64,000 bases of DNA, taken from CAJQQK01 sp963696075. GTDB taxonomy: Bacteria > Pseudomonadota > Alphaproteobacteria > Rhizobiales > Hyphomicrobiaceae. The notes below the pieces were generated by a model, which worked only from the letters and a program-made list of their open reading frames with translations, searched no databases and had not been told where the DNA came from. Where the stretch lies: assembly GCA_963696075.1 (NCBI GenBank), contig CAVOJD010000008.1, positions 186,001 through 250,000 on the forward strand. The letters are read 5' to 3'. Made by a program: the position numbers and the translations under genes. This document shows, one piece after another, positions 10,285-20,300 of this stretch (its first letter is position 1; every line of letters begins with the position of its first letter).

Positions 10285-11163
10285 TTATTCGTAGACCTCA
10301 GCTGAATGAGTCTTTCGGGACACACATCGATCAACACCGTTGATATCCTGCCACACCCTCCAGTCAGCGGTCGATCCGAGCGCCGCGTCGAAAACACCGC
10401 AAACATCGGCCCGCATGCCCATACCGATCTCGAGAAACACCCAACCATCCGGCACCACGCCGCCCGCCTGTCCGGCGATCTTCCGATAGACATCAAGCCC
10501 ATCCGCCCCGCCATCAAGCGCCAGGAGCGGATCATGGCATCGCACTGTGGCATCGAGTGCTGCGATATCAGCACCCTTTATGTAGGGCGGGTTCGAAATG
10601 AGAATGTCGAACGGCCCCGCCACCCCCGCCAACCCGTCCGCCACCACGAACGCCGCCCGGCTCTCGACCCCGTGCCGCGCCGCATTCCTCCGCGCCGCGT
10701 CCAGCGCCCGCGCCGCCAGATCGCTGCCAACCCCCGTGGCTGATGGCAATTCCGCCAGCAGCGAAATCAGCAGGCATCCCGTTCCCGTCCCAATGTCGAT
10801 AATCCGCAGCGGCGCCTCGATCAGGCCCGCATCGCCCAAGGTCTCCAGCACGGCCGTAACCAGTGTCTCACTATCGGCCCGCGGCTCCAGCGTTGCCTCA
10901 TTGAGCGCGAACGAACGGCCATAGAAGCTCCGCTCCCCGACGATCCGCCCGATCGTCATCCCATCAACGCGCTTGGTCACTGCCCCATCGATCGCCTCGA
11001 CCACATGCCCGGCAAGCGGCGTCTCGGGCCGGATGATCAATGTCTCCGGCTGAACGCCCGCGATCTCGCAAACCAGCCGGCGCGCCTCCACGCCCGCGTC
11101 TTCGACGCCGCCCGCCCGAAGACGCCTTTGCACATCCCGGACACAGTCCCCGATCATGGCCAC
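10285..11163 (-). CDS. prmC: Peptide chain release factor N5-glutamine methyltransferase
   Basis: PrmC methylates the glutamine of the GGQ motif in release factors, here PrfA encoded immediately upstream. The protein shows the class I methyltransferase motif DIGTGTGCLL and the diagnostic NPPY catalytic motif (SNPPYI) for amide-nitrogen methylation. The GTG start at 11163 is preferred because GGAGG (plus-strand 11172-11176) lies 8 bases upstream, giving about 292 residues aligned to the usual N-terminus. An ATG at 11205 would add 14 residues and overlap prfA. SD and start lie within or next to the end of prfA, so the two are probably translationally coupled. Confidence 0.93.
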   Translation of the reverse strand: MAMIGDCVRDVQRRLRAGGVEDAGVEARRLVCEIAGVQPETLIIRPETPLAGHVVEAIDGAVTKRVDGMTIGRIVGERSFYGRSFALNEATLEPRADSETLVTAVLETLGDAGLIEAPLRIIDIGTGTGCLLISLLAELPSATGVGSDLAARALDAARRNAARHGVESRAAFVVADGLAGVAGPFDILISNPPYIKGADIAALDATVRCHDPLLALDGGADGLDVYRKIAGQAGGVVPDGWVFLEIGMGMRADVCGVFDAALGSTADWRVWQDINGVDRCVSRKTHSAEVYE

Positions 11164-11182
11164 GCAGCCGCCCTCCGAAGGC

Positions 11183-12283
11183 TCAGGCCGACGCGGCATG
11201 ACCATCCCGCTCGCCGCCCATCTGCGCCAGTTGGCCCGCCTGGTTCTCGGTAATCAACGCATCGATCAGCTCGTCCAGACCGACGCCTTCCATGATCTGG
11301 TCCAGCTTGTGGAGCGTCAGGTTGATCCGGTGATCGGTGACACGGCCTTGCGGAAAGTTGTACGTCCTGATCCGCTGGGAGCGATCCCCGCTGCCGACCT
11401 GGTCACGCCGCTGATCTGCGCGCTCCTGCGCCGCCTTCTCCCGTTCCATCTCGTAGACCCGCGACCGCAGCACATCCATCGCCAGACGCCGGTTCTGGTG
11501 CTGCGATTTCTCCGCTGAGACCACCACGATACCGGTCGGCAGATGCGTAATGCGAACCGCTGACTCGGTCTTGTTGACGTGCTGCCCGCCGGCGCCCGAA
11601 GCCCGCATCGTGTCGATACGCAAATCTTCCGGCTTGATGTCCAGATCGACTTCCTCCGGCTCCGGCAGCACGGCCACCGTCGCAGCCGACGTATGGATCC
11701 GCCCGCTCGCCTCCGTTGCCGGCACCCGCTGCACCCGGTGGACACCGGATTCATACTTCAGCCGTGCGAACACGCCATCTCCCCGGATCGCGGCCACCAC
11801 CTCTCGGTACCCGCCAAGCGCGTTTTCGGAAAAATCGACGATCTCGACCGACCACTTGTGCGCTTCGGCATATCGCGAATACATCCGGAACAAGTCGGCC
11901 GCGAACAGCGCCGCTTCATCTCCCCCCGTACCCGCCCGCACTTCCAGGATCACGCTGCGGTCATCCGCGGCATCCTTGGGCAGCAATTGGATCTTGAGCG
12001 TCTGCTCGACCTCTGCGAGCTGCGGCATCAAACTGTCGAGTTCGCCCCGCGCCAGCTCCACCATTTCCTTGTCGCCATCCTCCGCCGTCATCGCCTCGAG
12101 GCCTGCGATCTCTTCGCGAAGATCGTCCAGCCGCTTGATCGTTTGGACGACAGGATCAAGCTGCGCAAACTCCTTGGAGAGCCGGGCAAAGCTCTCCTGA
12201 TCGAGCGGATTTGACAGCTCGTGCTGCACGGCAAGCCAACGTTCAGTCAACTTGTCGAGCTTATCTTGCGGTATTCCGGTCAT
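11183..12283 (-). CDS. prfA: Peptide chain release factor 1
   Basis: RF1 recognises UAA and UAG stop codons and triggers peptide release. The protein has about 366 residues, with the PCRF domain first and then the peptidyl-hydrolysis domain carrying GAGGQHVNKTES, whose GGQ enters the peptidyl transferase centre. The start MTGIPQDKLD at 12283 fits the family; an in-frame ATG at 12298 would add five residues, and neither has a strong ribosome site. It is followed by prmC, which modifies this GGQ. The prfA-prmC order downstream of ptsP and lysC is standard in Rhizobiales. Confidence 0.96.
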   Translation of the reverse strand: MTGIPQDKLDKLTERWLAVQHELSNPLDQESFARLSKEFAQLDPVVQTIKRLDDLREEIAGLEAMTAEDGDKEMVELARGELDSLMPQLAEVEQTLKIQLLPKDAADDRSVILEVRAGTGGDEAALFAADLFRMYSRYAEAHKWSVEIVDFSENALGGYREVVAAIRGDGVFARLKYESGVHRVQRVPATEASGRIHTSAATVAVLPEPEEVDLDIKPEDLRIDTMRASGAGGQHVNKTESAVRITHLPTGIVVVSAEKSQHQNRRLAMDVLRSRVYEMEREKAAQERADQRRDQVGSGDRSQRIRTYNFPQGRVTDHRINLTLHKLDQIMEGVGLDELIDALITENQAGQLAQMGGERDGHAASA

Positions 12284-12363
12284 GGATCTCGATAACATGC
12301 TGCGCGTGACACCAACGGTTCGCTCCCCCTCGCCGGACCTCCGGCAACGCGGGCCTCCCGTCG

Positions 12364-14661
12364 CTAGATTTCAATGCTGTTCAGTTCAGCGAAGCGTCGC
12401 AGATCATCACGCAGATTGCCAACTCTGTCAGGCTCCAGCCGCTCCACGATAAACCCGTGAACGCGTTGGCATTCCAACGAAAGGATCATCGTCTTCACCG
12501 GACCGATCGCGGCCGGCGCCATCGATATGGAGCGGAACCCGAGGCCGATCAACGCCATCGCCCCCAACGGATCTGCGGCCATTTCCCCGCACAGTGTAAC
12601 CGGCACCTTGTGCCTGTCCCCCACCTCCACGATACGCCGCAGCGCACGAAGCGAGGCAACACTCAACGGATCATACCGCGACGCCACCAGCGGATTGGAT
12701 CGATCCGCGGCAAACAGGAACTGCAACAGGTCATTGCTCCCGACGGAGACGAAATCAACGCGCTCCATCAGGGCATCGAGTTCCATCAGGATACTCGGAA
12801 CCTCAACCATCGCGCCGACAAGCACACGCTCCGGCAGCGCATGCCCCCGCGCCGCCTGCCCGGCCCATTCGGTGTCGACCAGCTTGCGCGCCTGATCAAT
12901 CTCCGAGACCGTGCTCACCATCGGGATCATCACCCGCAGCTCACGCCCCGCGGCCGCCCGCAGCATCGCCCGGACCTGCATCCGCAACAGCGCCGGCCGG
13001 TCAAGCGCAAGCCGCACCGCCCGCCAGCCGATTGCCGGATTGTCTTCCTTCGGCTGCCGCAAATACGGCAACGCCTTGTCGCCCCCGATATCCAGCGACC
13101 TGAAGACCACGGGCCGGCCGTGCGCCGCATCCAACACTTCGCGATACGTCTCGGTCTGCCGGTCAAGCCGCGGAAACGTTGACGCGATCATGAATTGCAG
13201 CTCGGTCCGGAACAGCCCGATGCCATCTGCGCCACTTTCCTCCAGATGCGGCATGTCGACCATCAGGCCGGCATTCATCATCATCTGAACCCGAACACCG
13301 TCCTTCGTGATAGCCGGCGTCTCGCGCAGCCTCATGAACTGCTTCTGGCGCCGTGCCCTGAACTGCACCTTGTCGGCATACGCAGCGACAATTTCCGGCG
13401 ACGGACGGACGTGAACCTCCCCCCGCTCCCCGTCCACGATGATCGGATCGTTGGCCGAAACCCGCTCGATCACGCGCTCGATCCCGCCGACCGCCGCAAT
13501 CCCCAGCGCCTTCGCGACGATGGCAACATGGCTCTGCGCGCTTGCATCCTCGACCACCAGCGCCCGGATGCGGCTGCTGTCGTAGTCGATCAGTTCCGCC
13601 GGCCCCATGTTGCGCGCGACCAGCACCGCATCATCCGGCAACTCCGCCCCCATCTGCCACGCATCCGGTCCCCCTTGGAGAACCCGCAACAGCCGGTCGG
13701 ACAGGTCATCCAGATCCTTCAGCCGCTCGCGCCAGAATGGATCCTGCTGGCGCAGCATCCGCGCCCGCGTCTCGTTGTGGACGCGCTCGACAGCCGCCTC
13801 CGCCGTCAGCCCATCCGCCACCGCATCACGCATCCGCTTTGCCCAGCCGCGGTCATGCGCAAACATCCGGTAGGCTTCAAGCACGTCGCGATGTGCACCG
13901 GCATGGCTGACCGTCTCGCGCGCCAGCATGTCGTCGATGCCCTTGCGCAGTTCACGCAACGCCACCTCGAGCCGCGCCGTCTCCTCCTCCGGGTCTTCCG
14001 CAAGAAGCTTGTTCACCACCACCCGTGGGGCGTGGATCACGACATGGCCAAGCGCAATGCCATCTGAAATCGGCCCGCCCGTCAGCGTCACCGACAACGT
14101 TCGCCCGAGTTCTTCGTCCGCGCCCGTCCCCGCGATCTCGCCTGAGACCAGTTGTTCGGCAACCAGCATCGCCGTCGTCTCGAGAACTTCGACGTCATCA
14201 TCTGAATAGTGCCTGGGCGTTCGGTTTTGCACCGCGATCACGCCGAGCACGACCCCGCCACGCTGCACCGGCACCGCCAGCATCGAATGGTAGGCCTCTT
14301 CACCCGTCTCGGGCCGAAACGAGAACGCGGGATGGCTCTGCGCTTCGGGCACATTGATCGCCACGGATAGCTCGGCCGCCCGCCCGACCAGCCCTTCACC
14401 GCGGTTGAGCCGGGTCCTGTGCACCGCCTCGGGGTGCAACCCCTCCGTCGCGAACAGCTCCAGCGAACCATCCTGACGCTTGAAGTAGATCGAGCAAACC
14501 TCCGCGACCATCAGGCCGGAAATCTGCCGCACGATCTTATCGAGCCGCTCCTGACCACTCCCAGGCACCGACATGATTTCACGAAGACGGCGCGTGATGA
14601 CCTTCAGGGCCGGCTCTGCCTGCCCCAGGTGATGCGGTTCATCTGTGCGCCTCGTCGCCAT
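12364..14661 (-). CDS. ptsP: Phosphoenolpyruvate-protein phosphotransferase PtsP (EI-Ntr)
   Basis: A 765-residue first enzyme of the nitrogen-related PTS, which passes phosphate from PEP to NPr and EIIA-Ntr for regulation rather than sugar uptake. An N-terminal GAF domain covers roughly residues 20-165, followed by the PEP-utilising N domain, the phosphohistidine region SAQSHVAIVAKALG near residue 375, and the PEP-binding TIM barrel ending with LCGEMAADP, whose Cys is the expected acid/base residue. The N-terminal GAF domain distinguishes it from sugar-PTS EI. In alphaproteobacteria glutamine and alpha-ketoglutarate modulate it through GAF (family knowledge). It is flanked by lysC upstream and prfA downstream on the same strand. 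Confidence 0.95.
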   Translation of the reverse strand: MATRRTDEPHHLGQAEPALKVITRRLREIMSVPGSGQERLDKIVRQISGLMVAEVCSIYFKRQDGSLELFATEGLHPEAVHRTRLNRGEGLVGRAAELSVAINVPEAQSHPAFSFRPETGEEAYHSMLAVPVQRGGVVLGVIAVQNRTPRHYSDDDVEVLETTAMLVAEQLVSGEIAGTGADEELGRTLSVTLTGGPISDGIALGHVVIHAPRVVVNKLLAEDPEEETARLEVALRELRKGIDDMLARETVSHAGAHRDVLEAYRMFAHDRGWAKRMRDAVADGLTAEAAVERVHNETRARMLRQQDPFWRERLKDLDDLSDRLLRVLQGGPDAWQMGAELPDDAVLVARNMGPAELIDYDSSRIRALVVEDASAQSHVAIVAKALGIAAVGGIERVIERVSANDPIIVDGERGEVHVRPSPEIVAAYADKVQFRARRQKQFMRLRETPAITKDGVRVQMMMNAGLMVDMPHLEESGADGIGLFRTELQFMIASTFPRLDRQTETYREVLDAAHGRPVVFRSLDIGGDKALPYLRQPKEDNPAIGWRAVRLALDRPALLRMQVRAMLRAAAGRELRVMIPMVSTVSEIDQARKLVDTEWAGQAARGHALPERVLVGAMVEVPSILMELDALMERVDFVSVGSNDLLQFLFAADRSNPLVASRYDPLSVASLRALRRIVEVGDRHKVPVTLCGEMAADPLGAMALIGLGFRSISMAPAAIGPVKTMILSLECQRVHGFIVERLEPDRVGNLRDDLRRFAELNSIEI

Positions 14662-14816
14662 CTGCGACCGTCCATGAGTTGTACGTCATTAAAAACTGGA
14701 GACGCCATGCATCTCCATTGCCGTCTTGAGCAAGCGGAGCCATCGCGCCGGAGTGGAACCAGATCGGCCATCGCATCGAGCCTGCTGCCACCTCGCCCAA
14801 CCGGCAAACGCCAGCG

Positions 14817-16082
14817 CTACTCTTGATCCAGCCCGTAAACCGTGTGCAGCGTTCGCACCGCAAGCTCGGCATATGCCGCATCGATCAAAACGCTGATCTT
14901 GATCTCAGAAGTAGTAATCGCAAGAATATTGATATTCTTCTCGGCAAGGGTTCGGAACATCTTGGCCGCAACGCCGGCATGAGACCGCATCCCGATCCCG
15001 ATCACCGAGACCTTGACCACATCGGCCGAGCTGTTGACTTCCTGATAACCGATCGCGGCCCGCGCGCCGTCCAGGACATGCAGCGCACGATCCAGCTCCG
15101 CTGCCTGCACCGTAAACGTCATGTCCGTTCGAAGCCCATCCGACGACAGGTTCTGGACGATCATGTCCACATCGATGTTTGCCTCGGCCAGCGGCCCGAA
15201 AACCTGCGCGGCGACCCCCGGCTTGTCGGCCACCCCGAGGATCGTCACCTTGGCCTCATCCTTAGCATAAGCAATTCCGCTGACGACCTGGGCTTCCACG
15301 ATCTCATCCTCGTCACAAACAATCGTTCCGGCGTCCTGCCAGTTTTCACCCGCACCAACCGGCGTCAGGCTCTCCGGCGGAGCAAAACTTGAAAGCACTC
15401 GTGTTCGCATACCATGAACCATGGCAAGCTCAACCGAGCGCGTCTGTAGAACTTTTGAGCCGAGTGATGCCATTTCGAGCATCTCCTCGTAGGCGATCTT
15501 ATCCATGCGCCGCGCTTTCGGCACGATCCGCGGATCGGTGGTATAGACACCGTCAACGTCCGTGTAGATATCGCAGATGTCGGCATCAAGCGCGATCGCC
15601 ACGGCCACCGCGCTCGTATCCGATCCGCCCCGGCCAAGCGTCGCAATCCGCTGGCGCTCCGGTTCGATCCCTTGAAACCCGGTGATCACGGCGACTTCAC
15701 CTTGCGCGAAGCGTTCCTTGATCCGCGTGCCGTCAATCGCATCGATACGCGCTGCCCCATGCGCCGCATTCGTCTTGATCGGGATTTGCCAGCCCTGCCA
15801 GGACCGCGCCGAAATACCCATCGACTGGAGTACGATGGCCAGCAGGCCTGCCGTGACCTGCTCGCCCGATGCAACCACCGCATCGTATTCGCGTGCATCA
15901 TGCAGCGGCGACGCCGCCCGCACCCACTCGACAAGCTGGTTGGTCGTCCCCGCCATGGCCGAAACCACGACCGCGACGCTGTTCCCAGCCTTCACCTCGC
16001 GCTGGACATGCGCCGCCACGTTGCGGATACGCTCGATATCTGCGACGGACGTGCCGCCGAATTTCATGACAACGACAGCCAT
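14817..16082 (-). CDS. lysC: Aspartokinase
   Basis: A 421-residue aspartate kinase, the first committed step to lysine, threonine, methionine and diaminopimelate. The N-terminus MAVVVMKFGGTSV is the canonical kinase motif, followed by the catalytic amino-acid-kinase domain with GRGGSDTSAVA near residue 170. Two ACT domains at the C-terminus give lysine/threonine feedback control. Open frame extends upstream of 16082, but only this ATG begins the family sequence and it has GGAAAG just before it. The ptsP start is 155 bases further on. ubiG is divergent, so the 190-base spacer should hold both promoters. Confidence 0.96.
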   Translation of the reverse strand: MAVVVMKFGGTSVADIERIRNVAAHVQREVKAGNSVAVVVSAMAGTTNQLVEWVRAASPLHDAREYDAVVASGEQVTAGLLAIVLQSMGISARSWQGWQIPIKTNAAHGAARIDAIDGTRIKERFAQGEVAVITGFQGIEPERQRIATLGRGGSDTSAVAVAIALDADICDIYTDVDGVYTTDPRIVPKARRMDKIAYEEMLEMASLGSKVLQTRSVELAMVHGMRTRVLSSFAPPESLTPVGAGENWQDAGTIVCDEDEIVEAQVVSGIAYAKDEAKVTILGVADKPGVAAQVFGPLAEANIDVDMIVQNLSSDGLRTDMTFTVQAAELDRALHVLDGARAAIGYQEVNSSADVVKVSVIGIGMRSHAGVAAKMFRTLAEKNINILAITTSEIKISVLIDAAYAELAVRTLHTVYGLDQE

Positions 16083-16272
16083 CGGACTTTCCGGGAAATT
16101 GGACTGGCGGCAATTGGGAGGGGCATTCTGACAGGCCAGGGACGCAATCCTGGACCCATCATGCGCCGTACACATATATGGATAGGCAAAAACCTGCAAC
16201 TCGACCGATCGAACAACCCCGTCATTAATTGGATGTATGCCACCCCCTTCGAGGCTCCCGGAACCCACCCTG

Positions 16273-17025
16273 ATGCACAGCGAAAGCCACAACGTCGATC
16301 CCCGCGAAGTCGCCCAGTTCGAGGCCCTTTCCGCCGAATGGTGGGATATGGAGGGCCCGTTCGCGATGCTGCATCGCCTCGGCCCCGCCCGCCTCGGCGT
16401 CATCCGTGACGCCGCAGCCCGCCATTTCCCCTCGGCCGGCCCCGGGCGCCGGATCCTCAAAGGCCTCCGCTGTCTAGATGTCGGCTGCGGCGGCGGCCTC
16501 GTCGCCGAACCCCTGGCCCGTCTCGGCGGCACCGTGACCGCAATCGATCCCGCGCCCGGCAACATCGCAGCAGCCAGCCTTCATGCCGAAGCCGCCGGGC
16601 TCACCATCGACTATCGCGCAACCACCGCCGAAGACCTCGCCGCGACCGGCGCGACCTTCGATCTCATCACCTGCCTCGAAGTTATCGAGCACGTCCCGGA
16701 CCAGAAAGCGTTTGTCGCCACCATCGCGGGCCTCCTCAAGCCGGGCGGCCTCGTCGTCTTCTCGACCCTGAACCGCACGCCGAAATCATATGCGCTGGCC
16801 ATCGTCGGCGCGGAATACGTCCTCGGCTGGGTGCCGCGCGGCACCCACGACTGGCAGAAATTCGTCACGATCAGCGAATTGAGCGACTACTGTGCGGCAG
16901 CCGGCCTGAGCGATCTTCAAAGCGAAGGCGTCGTCTACGACATCATCCAGGATCAGTGGCGCCGCGCCTCCGACACCGCCGTGAATTACATGGCCATTGC
17001 CAGCCGCCCCGCCCTCCTCGCCTGA
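16273..17025 (+). CDS. ubiG: Ubiquinone biosynthesis O-methyltransferase UbiG
   Basis: A SAM-dependent methyltransferase of about 250 residues that carries out both O-methylations of ubiquinone synthesis. Typical features are the N-terminal EVAQFEALSAEWWD, the SAM motif LDVGCGGGLVAEPLARLG near residue 75, and the C-terminal DVAVNYM-like segment (here DTAVNYMAIA). The start at 16273 (MHSESHNVDP) matches family length; an ATG at 16237 is possible. It sits divergent from lysC, a common Rhizobiales arrangement, and convergent with the DUF4340 operon. Confidence 0.95.
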   Translation: MHSESHNVDPREVAQFEALSAEWWDMEGPFAMLHRLGPARLGVIRDAAARHFPSAGPGRRILKGLRCLDVGCGGGLVAEPLARLGGTVTAIDPAPGNIAAASLHAEAAGLTIDYRATTAEDLAATGATFDLITCLEVIEHVPDQKAFVATIAGLLKPGGLVVFSTLNRTPKSYALAIVGAEYVLGWVPRGTHDWQKFVTISELSDYCAAAGLSDLQSEGVVYDIIQDQWRRASDTAVNYMAIASRPALLA

Positions 17026-17045
17026 TCCCACCTCATGCGGGCAAC

Positions 17046-17076
17046 AAAAAAGGTGCCGCACAAGGTCGGCACCTTT
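17046..17076 (-). terminator. Strong intrinsic terminator of the GldAFG/DUF4340 operon
   Basis: A perfect 10-bp stem, AAAGGTGCCG (17049-17058) with CGGCACCTTT (17067-17076), closes an 8-base loop. On the minus strand it is followed by six T (plus-strand A 17046-17051), the classic Rho-independent layout, 36 bases after the DUF4340 stop. On the plus strand the tail has only three T, so it may weakly terminate ubiG as well. Confidence 0.88.
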
Positions 17077-17111
17077 GATGATGAGCAGCGGGTCTCACTG
17101 GAACCGTCGGC

Positions 17112-18236
17112 TTATTTGGGCTGCGCCTCGGGCGTCGCGGGCTTGGCTGCATCTTCCGCCCTGCCCTCGCCCGTTTGCGCGTCCTTCGCCTCGGCTTCCA
17201 CCTTGTCATACAGGTCGTCGAGCCCCTTGAAGGTCTGCCGCGCCCGCCATTCCGCAATCCGGAACGACCAGCCTTGCGTGTCCTCGGCCACCGCCTTGGC
17301 GCTTGCCGCATCCTTCTCGTCTTTCGGCATCGTCACATCGACCGTCAGCCAGCGCTCTTTGTCATCTGTCCCATCGCGCTTCATGCCGACCGCATATTTG
17401 GAGCCATCCGCCATCGTCAGAACCGCGACGCGATCGGGCTTGCCGTCCTTCTCCGTGCGCTTGCGCACATCCTGCATCTCGAGCGTCCGCACACCGTTGA
17501 TCGTTTCATCGACACGGAAACCCGATTTGAGCGCGTGACCGCTCGGAATGTCGACAACCTTGAAGCTGCCGGCCTTCCCCTCGTCGGGCACGACCTTATA
17601 AACCGTCGTCTCTCCCTCGCTGACGACCAGCGACGTGATCTTGTCCTTTGCCACACGGAAGAACACCGGCGCGACCCAGTCACTGACATCCATCGGCGCT
17701 TTCAGATCGAGCTTTGCCAGCCACGTCTGCTTCTCACCCGGCTTCCTCAGGTACGTGCCCGACTGGCCCGTGCCGAATGCCGCATAGCGGTTCTTGCCCA
17801 CGACCACTTCGGCGACCGGATCGCCCGATTTGTTGAGAAACCGCACCAGCCGCGAACTCGCGTCCTTCTCTTTCGGATCACCGAGATCAAGCTGCGCGTA
17901 GCGCTTCGGGTCGCGCGTCTTCGGCTCGATCAGCTCTGCCTGCGAGAGCTTGACCACGATCTCGCGGACTTTTTTCGCATCGACCGGATATCCGCCGCGC
18001 TCGACAATCCCCCAACCCTTGCCGTCATCGGTTTTCTTGAGCGTGATCGTCTTGCCGCCCTGCTCCAGAACGACCTGATGAACGTCACCCGACCGGCTTT
18101 CGAGCGCAGGAAACACCTTCTGTCCCGTCACAACCTCTTGATCGAGCGTATTGTAGGCGCTGTGCACAACCCCTGCTGCGATCAACGAAATGAGCGCAGC
18201 GAGCGCCAGCAGATTGAATTGCCTGGTCTCCATCAT
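17112..18236 (-). CDS. DUF4340 domain protein
   Basis: The protein has about 374 residues, with an N-terminal hydrophobic anchor (NLLALAALISLIAAGVV) and a periplasmic DUF4340 region of repeated beta-rich segments, such as EQGGKTITLKK and GWGIVERGGYPVDAKKV. The C-terminus is charged and ends in a Pro/Ala/Glu-rich tail. Tandem ATG codons at 18236 and 18233 follow GGAGAGAG, giving a firm start. The gene begins 14 bases after the GldG-like gene and closes the four-gene operon. DUF4340 proteins often accompany GldAFG-type ABC systems; biochemical function is not established. Confidence 0.85.
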   Translation of the reverse strand: MMETRQFNLLALAALISLIAAGVVHSAYNTLDQEVVTGQKVFPALESRSGDVHQVVLEQGGKTITLKKTDDGKGWGIVERGGYPVDAKKVREIVVKLSQAELIEPKTRDPKRYAQLDLGDPKEKDASSRLVRFLNKSGDPVAEVVVGKNRYAAFGTGQSGTYLRKPGEKQTWLAKLDLKAPMDVSDWVAPVFFRVAKDKITSLVVSEGETTVYKVVPDEGKAGSFKVVDIPSGHALKSGFRVDETINGVRTLEMQDVRKRTEKDGKPDRVAVLTMADGSKYAVGMKRDGTDDKERWLTVDVTMPKDEKDAASAKAVAEDTQGWSFRIAEWRARQTFKGLDDLYDKVEAEAKDAQTGEGRAEDAAKPATPEAQPK

Positions 18237-18250
18237 CTCTCTCCGTTGGC

Positions 18251-20290
18251 CTAAGTGCGCTTGGCGGACTGACGCCGCCGCATCGCCGCAAACGCGAACC
18301 CGCCCGCCCCGATCAGGATCGGCACGAGAGCAATGTTGATGAACTTCACCCAACCCTCGAGCTTCTCGATGTCGGAACGAAGCGCATGCTGCACGTTGCG
18401 CAATTCACGCCGCGTCTTGATCATCTCCGTCCGCGCGGTCTCGATTGTCTCTTTGTCCTTGTCCGTCAGGGCAAGCGTCACGGCGCCATCCTGGCCGGTG
18501 CGCTGCTGCACTTGCGCAAGCTGCTTCTGCAGCCCCTCGAGCTTGGTCATCAATTCCTGCTCGTTCTTGCGGTACTTCTTTTCCGCCTCACGCCTGAGAT
18601 CGTTCACCACCGTGAACGGCCGGTCATCAACACCACGCCCCCTCAGCCCGGAAAGCGCCTGACCACCGGAGAGATTCTCGAGCGCATTCATGACGAACAC
18701 CGCGTTGTGCGAGTTCGGCATCGCAAGCTCCTGCCCGAACACCTGGCGCACCTGCACCCAGAAATCGTCATAGAGCAGGTCACTGTCACCAACCAGAATG
18801 GCGTTTATCGTGCCCGACTTGACCTGCACCTGCTCTTCTGGCTGGCCATCCTTGTTGCCACTCGCATCGGCTTTCGCCGCCTCATCTTTCTTATCAGTCC
18901 CGTCCGCCTTGCCGGGCGCCCCGTCCGGGAACGCCGTCTGGATCGGTCCGGTGACGCGCGCCGCCAGCAGCAATGCCTTGTTGCCGGCCTGATAATCCCG
19001 CAGCAGCCCGACGATATCCGGCATCGGCCCGGCAAACTTCGCCGCCTCGATTTCCGTCGCCCGGTTGGACGTGGCAATGAACGGTTCAAACGTCGTCTTC
19101 GCGTCCGCGATGGCCTCGAAGTGGCCTGGCGTCGCCAGGTTCACGAGCTTGACGCCGTCGGTGACGACCTCTTTCTGTTCGAGGTTTTTATCCGTCAGCC
19201 CCAGCCACGCGACATAATCGGAGACGACACCGGTCGCCCCGCCCGACTGCACCCGCCGCGCGTTCTCGTCATCACCAACCACCTTGGTCGGGTCGAACTT
19301 GACCCCCCACGCCGTCAGCAACTTCTTGAGTTCGTCGTTTTCGCGCCCGCCGCCCAGCGCCGGATTGGACAGTTGTCCGATTTCCGAAAGCGGATCGAGG
19401 AACGCAAGCACCCGCCCGCCGCGCAACACGAACTGATCGATCGCATAGGCGCCCTTGTCCGTCAGCGCGATCGGATGGACCAGCATCACGACATCAACAT
19501 CTGCCGGGATGAACTCCTGGCTCATCGTCAGCATCTCGACGTCGAAGAAGTCTTCGATCTGGCTCATGATCTGCCACGGCTTGATCTGCTGCCCCTGCGG
19601 CGTCATCCCGCCATTGATCTGCAGCCCCGCGATGATCCCGATCTTCGGCTTCTTCGGGTTCGACAGCTTATGGACAAGCTTCGTCATGTCGTATTCGAGG
19701 AAGCTCTCACGCTCCGGCGTGAAGAACGGCACGATCTCCTGGTCGTCCGTGCTGTTTGTTGCAACCAGGCCGAAATAGCCCTTCTCGCCCTGCGTCCCAA
19801 GCCGCACCCCGGAAAGACCGGCAGCCTCCGCGCGATCCTCGGCATCGGAAAACGGCGCCGGATCGATGAACGAGACGTTGAGCCTGCCCCCCGTCATGTT
19901 CTGGTAGCGCTCGAACAAGCCACGCACCCGGTCGAAATAGCGCTTGTGCTGGGCCGACAGTTCACCCAGCCGATCCGAGAAATAGACCTTCACGTCGATC
20001 GGCTCCTCGATCGTCTCCAGCACGCGTTCCGTGCCTTGCGAGATCGAATAGAGCTGCGCGTCCGTCAGGTCCGCCGTCGCGTTCTTGAACATCGACGAGC
20101 CGATGATATTCACCGCCAGCAGGATGATGCCGCCAAGCGCGATGCCAATCCACGCCAGCGTCCGTGGACTTGCCCGCTCGGGCAGCGATGCTGCTTCCCC
20201 GGGCGCCAGAAGCACCCAGCCGCCGAGCTTGTCGAACCATGTCACCGACTTCGCGGAAGTCTGATTTGTCTGCTTGTTGTCTTCTGCCAT
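18251..20290 (-). CDS. GldG-family ABC transport auxiliary protein
   Basis: A 679-residue protein with one transmembrane helix near residues 45-67 (WIGIALGGIILLAVNII), a large periplasmic region containing the GldG/DUF7088 and ABC_transp_aux-type fold (YSISQGTERVLETI, PVDVKVYFS-like strand, FLDPLSE), a charged Ala/Lys/Asp linker near 465-490, a coiled-coil segment near 590-640, and a second helix at the C-terminus (FINIALVPILIGAGGFAFAA). Such proteins pair with GldF/GldA ABC exporters. In Bacteroidetes they support gliding; here no gliding genes are seen, so the substrate is unknown. It lies 10 bases after the permease gene. Confidence 0.85.
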   Translation of the reverse strand: MAEDNKQTNQTSAKSVTWFDKLGGWVLLAPGEAASLPERASPRTLAWIGIALGGIILLAVNIIGSSMFKNATADLTDAQLYSISQGTERVLETIEEPIDVKVYFSDRLGELSAQHKRYFDRVRGLFERYQNMTGGRLNVSFIDPAPFSDAEDRAEAAGLSGVRLGTQGEKGYFGLVATNSTDDQEIVPFFTPERESFLEYDMTKLVHKLSNPKKPKIGIIAGLQINGGMTPQGQQIKPWQIMSQIEDFFDVEMLTMSQEFIPADVDVVMLVHPIALTDKGAYAIDQFVLRGGRVLAFLDPLSEIGQLSNPALGGGRENDELKKLLTAWGVKFDPTKVVGDDENARRVQSGGATGVVSDYVAWLGLTDKNLEQKEVVTDGVKLVNLATPGHFEAIADAKTTFEPFIATSNRATEIEAAKFAGPMPDIVGLLRDYQAGNKALLLAARVTGPIQTAFPDGAPGKADGTDKKDEAAKADASGNKDGQPEEQVQVKSGTINAILVGDSDLLYDDFWVQVRQVFGQELAMPNSHNAVFVMNALENLSGGQALSGLRGRGVDDRPFTVVNDLRREAEKKYRKNEQELMTKLEGLQKQLAQVQQRTGQDGAVTLALTDKDKETIETARTEMIKTRRELRNVQHALRSDIEKLEGWVKFINIALVPILIGAGGFAFAAMRRRQSAKRT

Positions 20291-20300
20291 GACGCTCTCC

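Noticed and set aside
11164..11205. Upstream ATG for prmC at 11205
   Set aside because: It overlaps prfA, lacks a good ribosome site and adds residues not found at the start of the family, while GTG 11163 has GGAGG at 8 bases.
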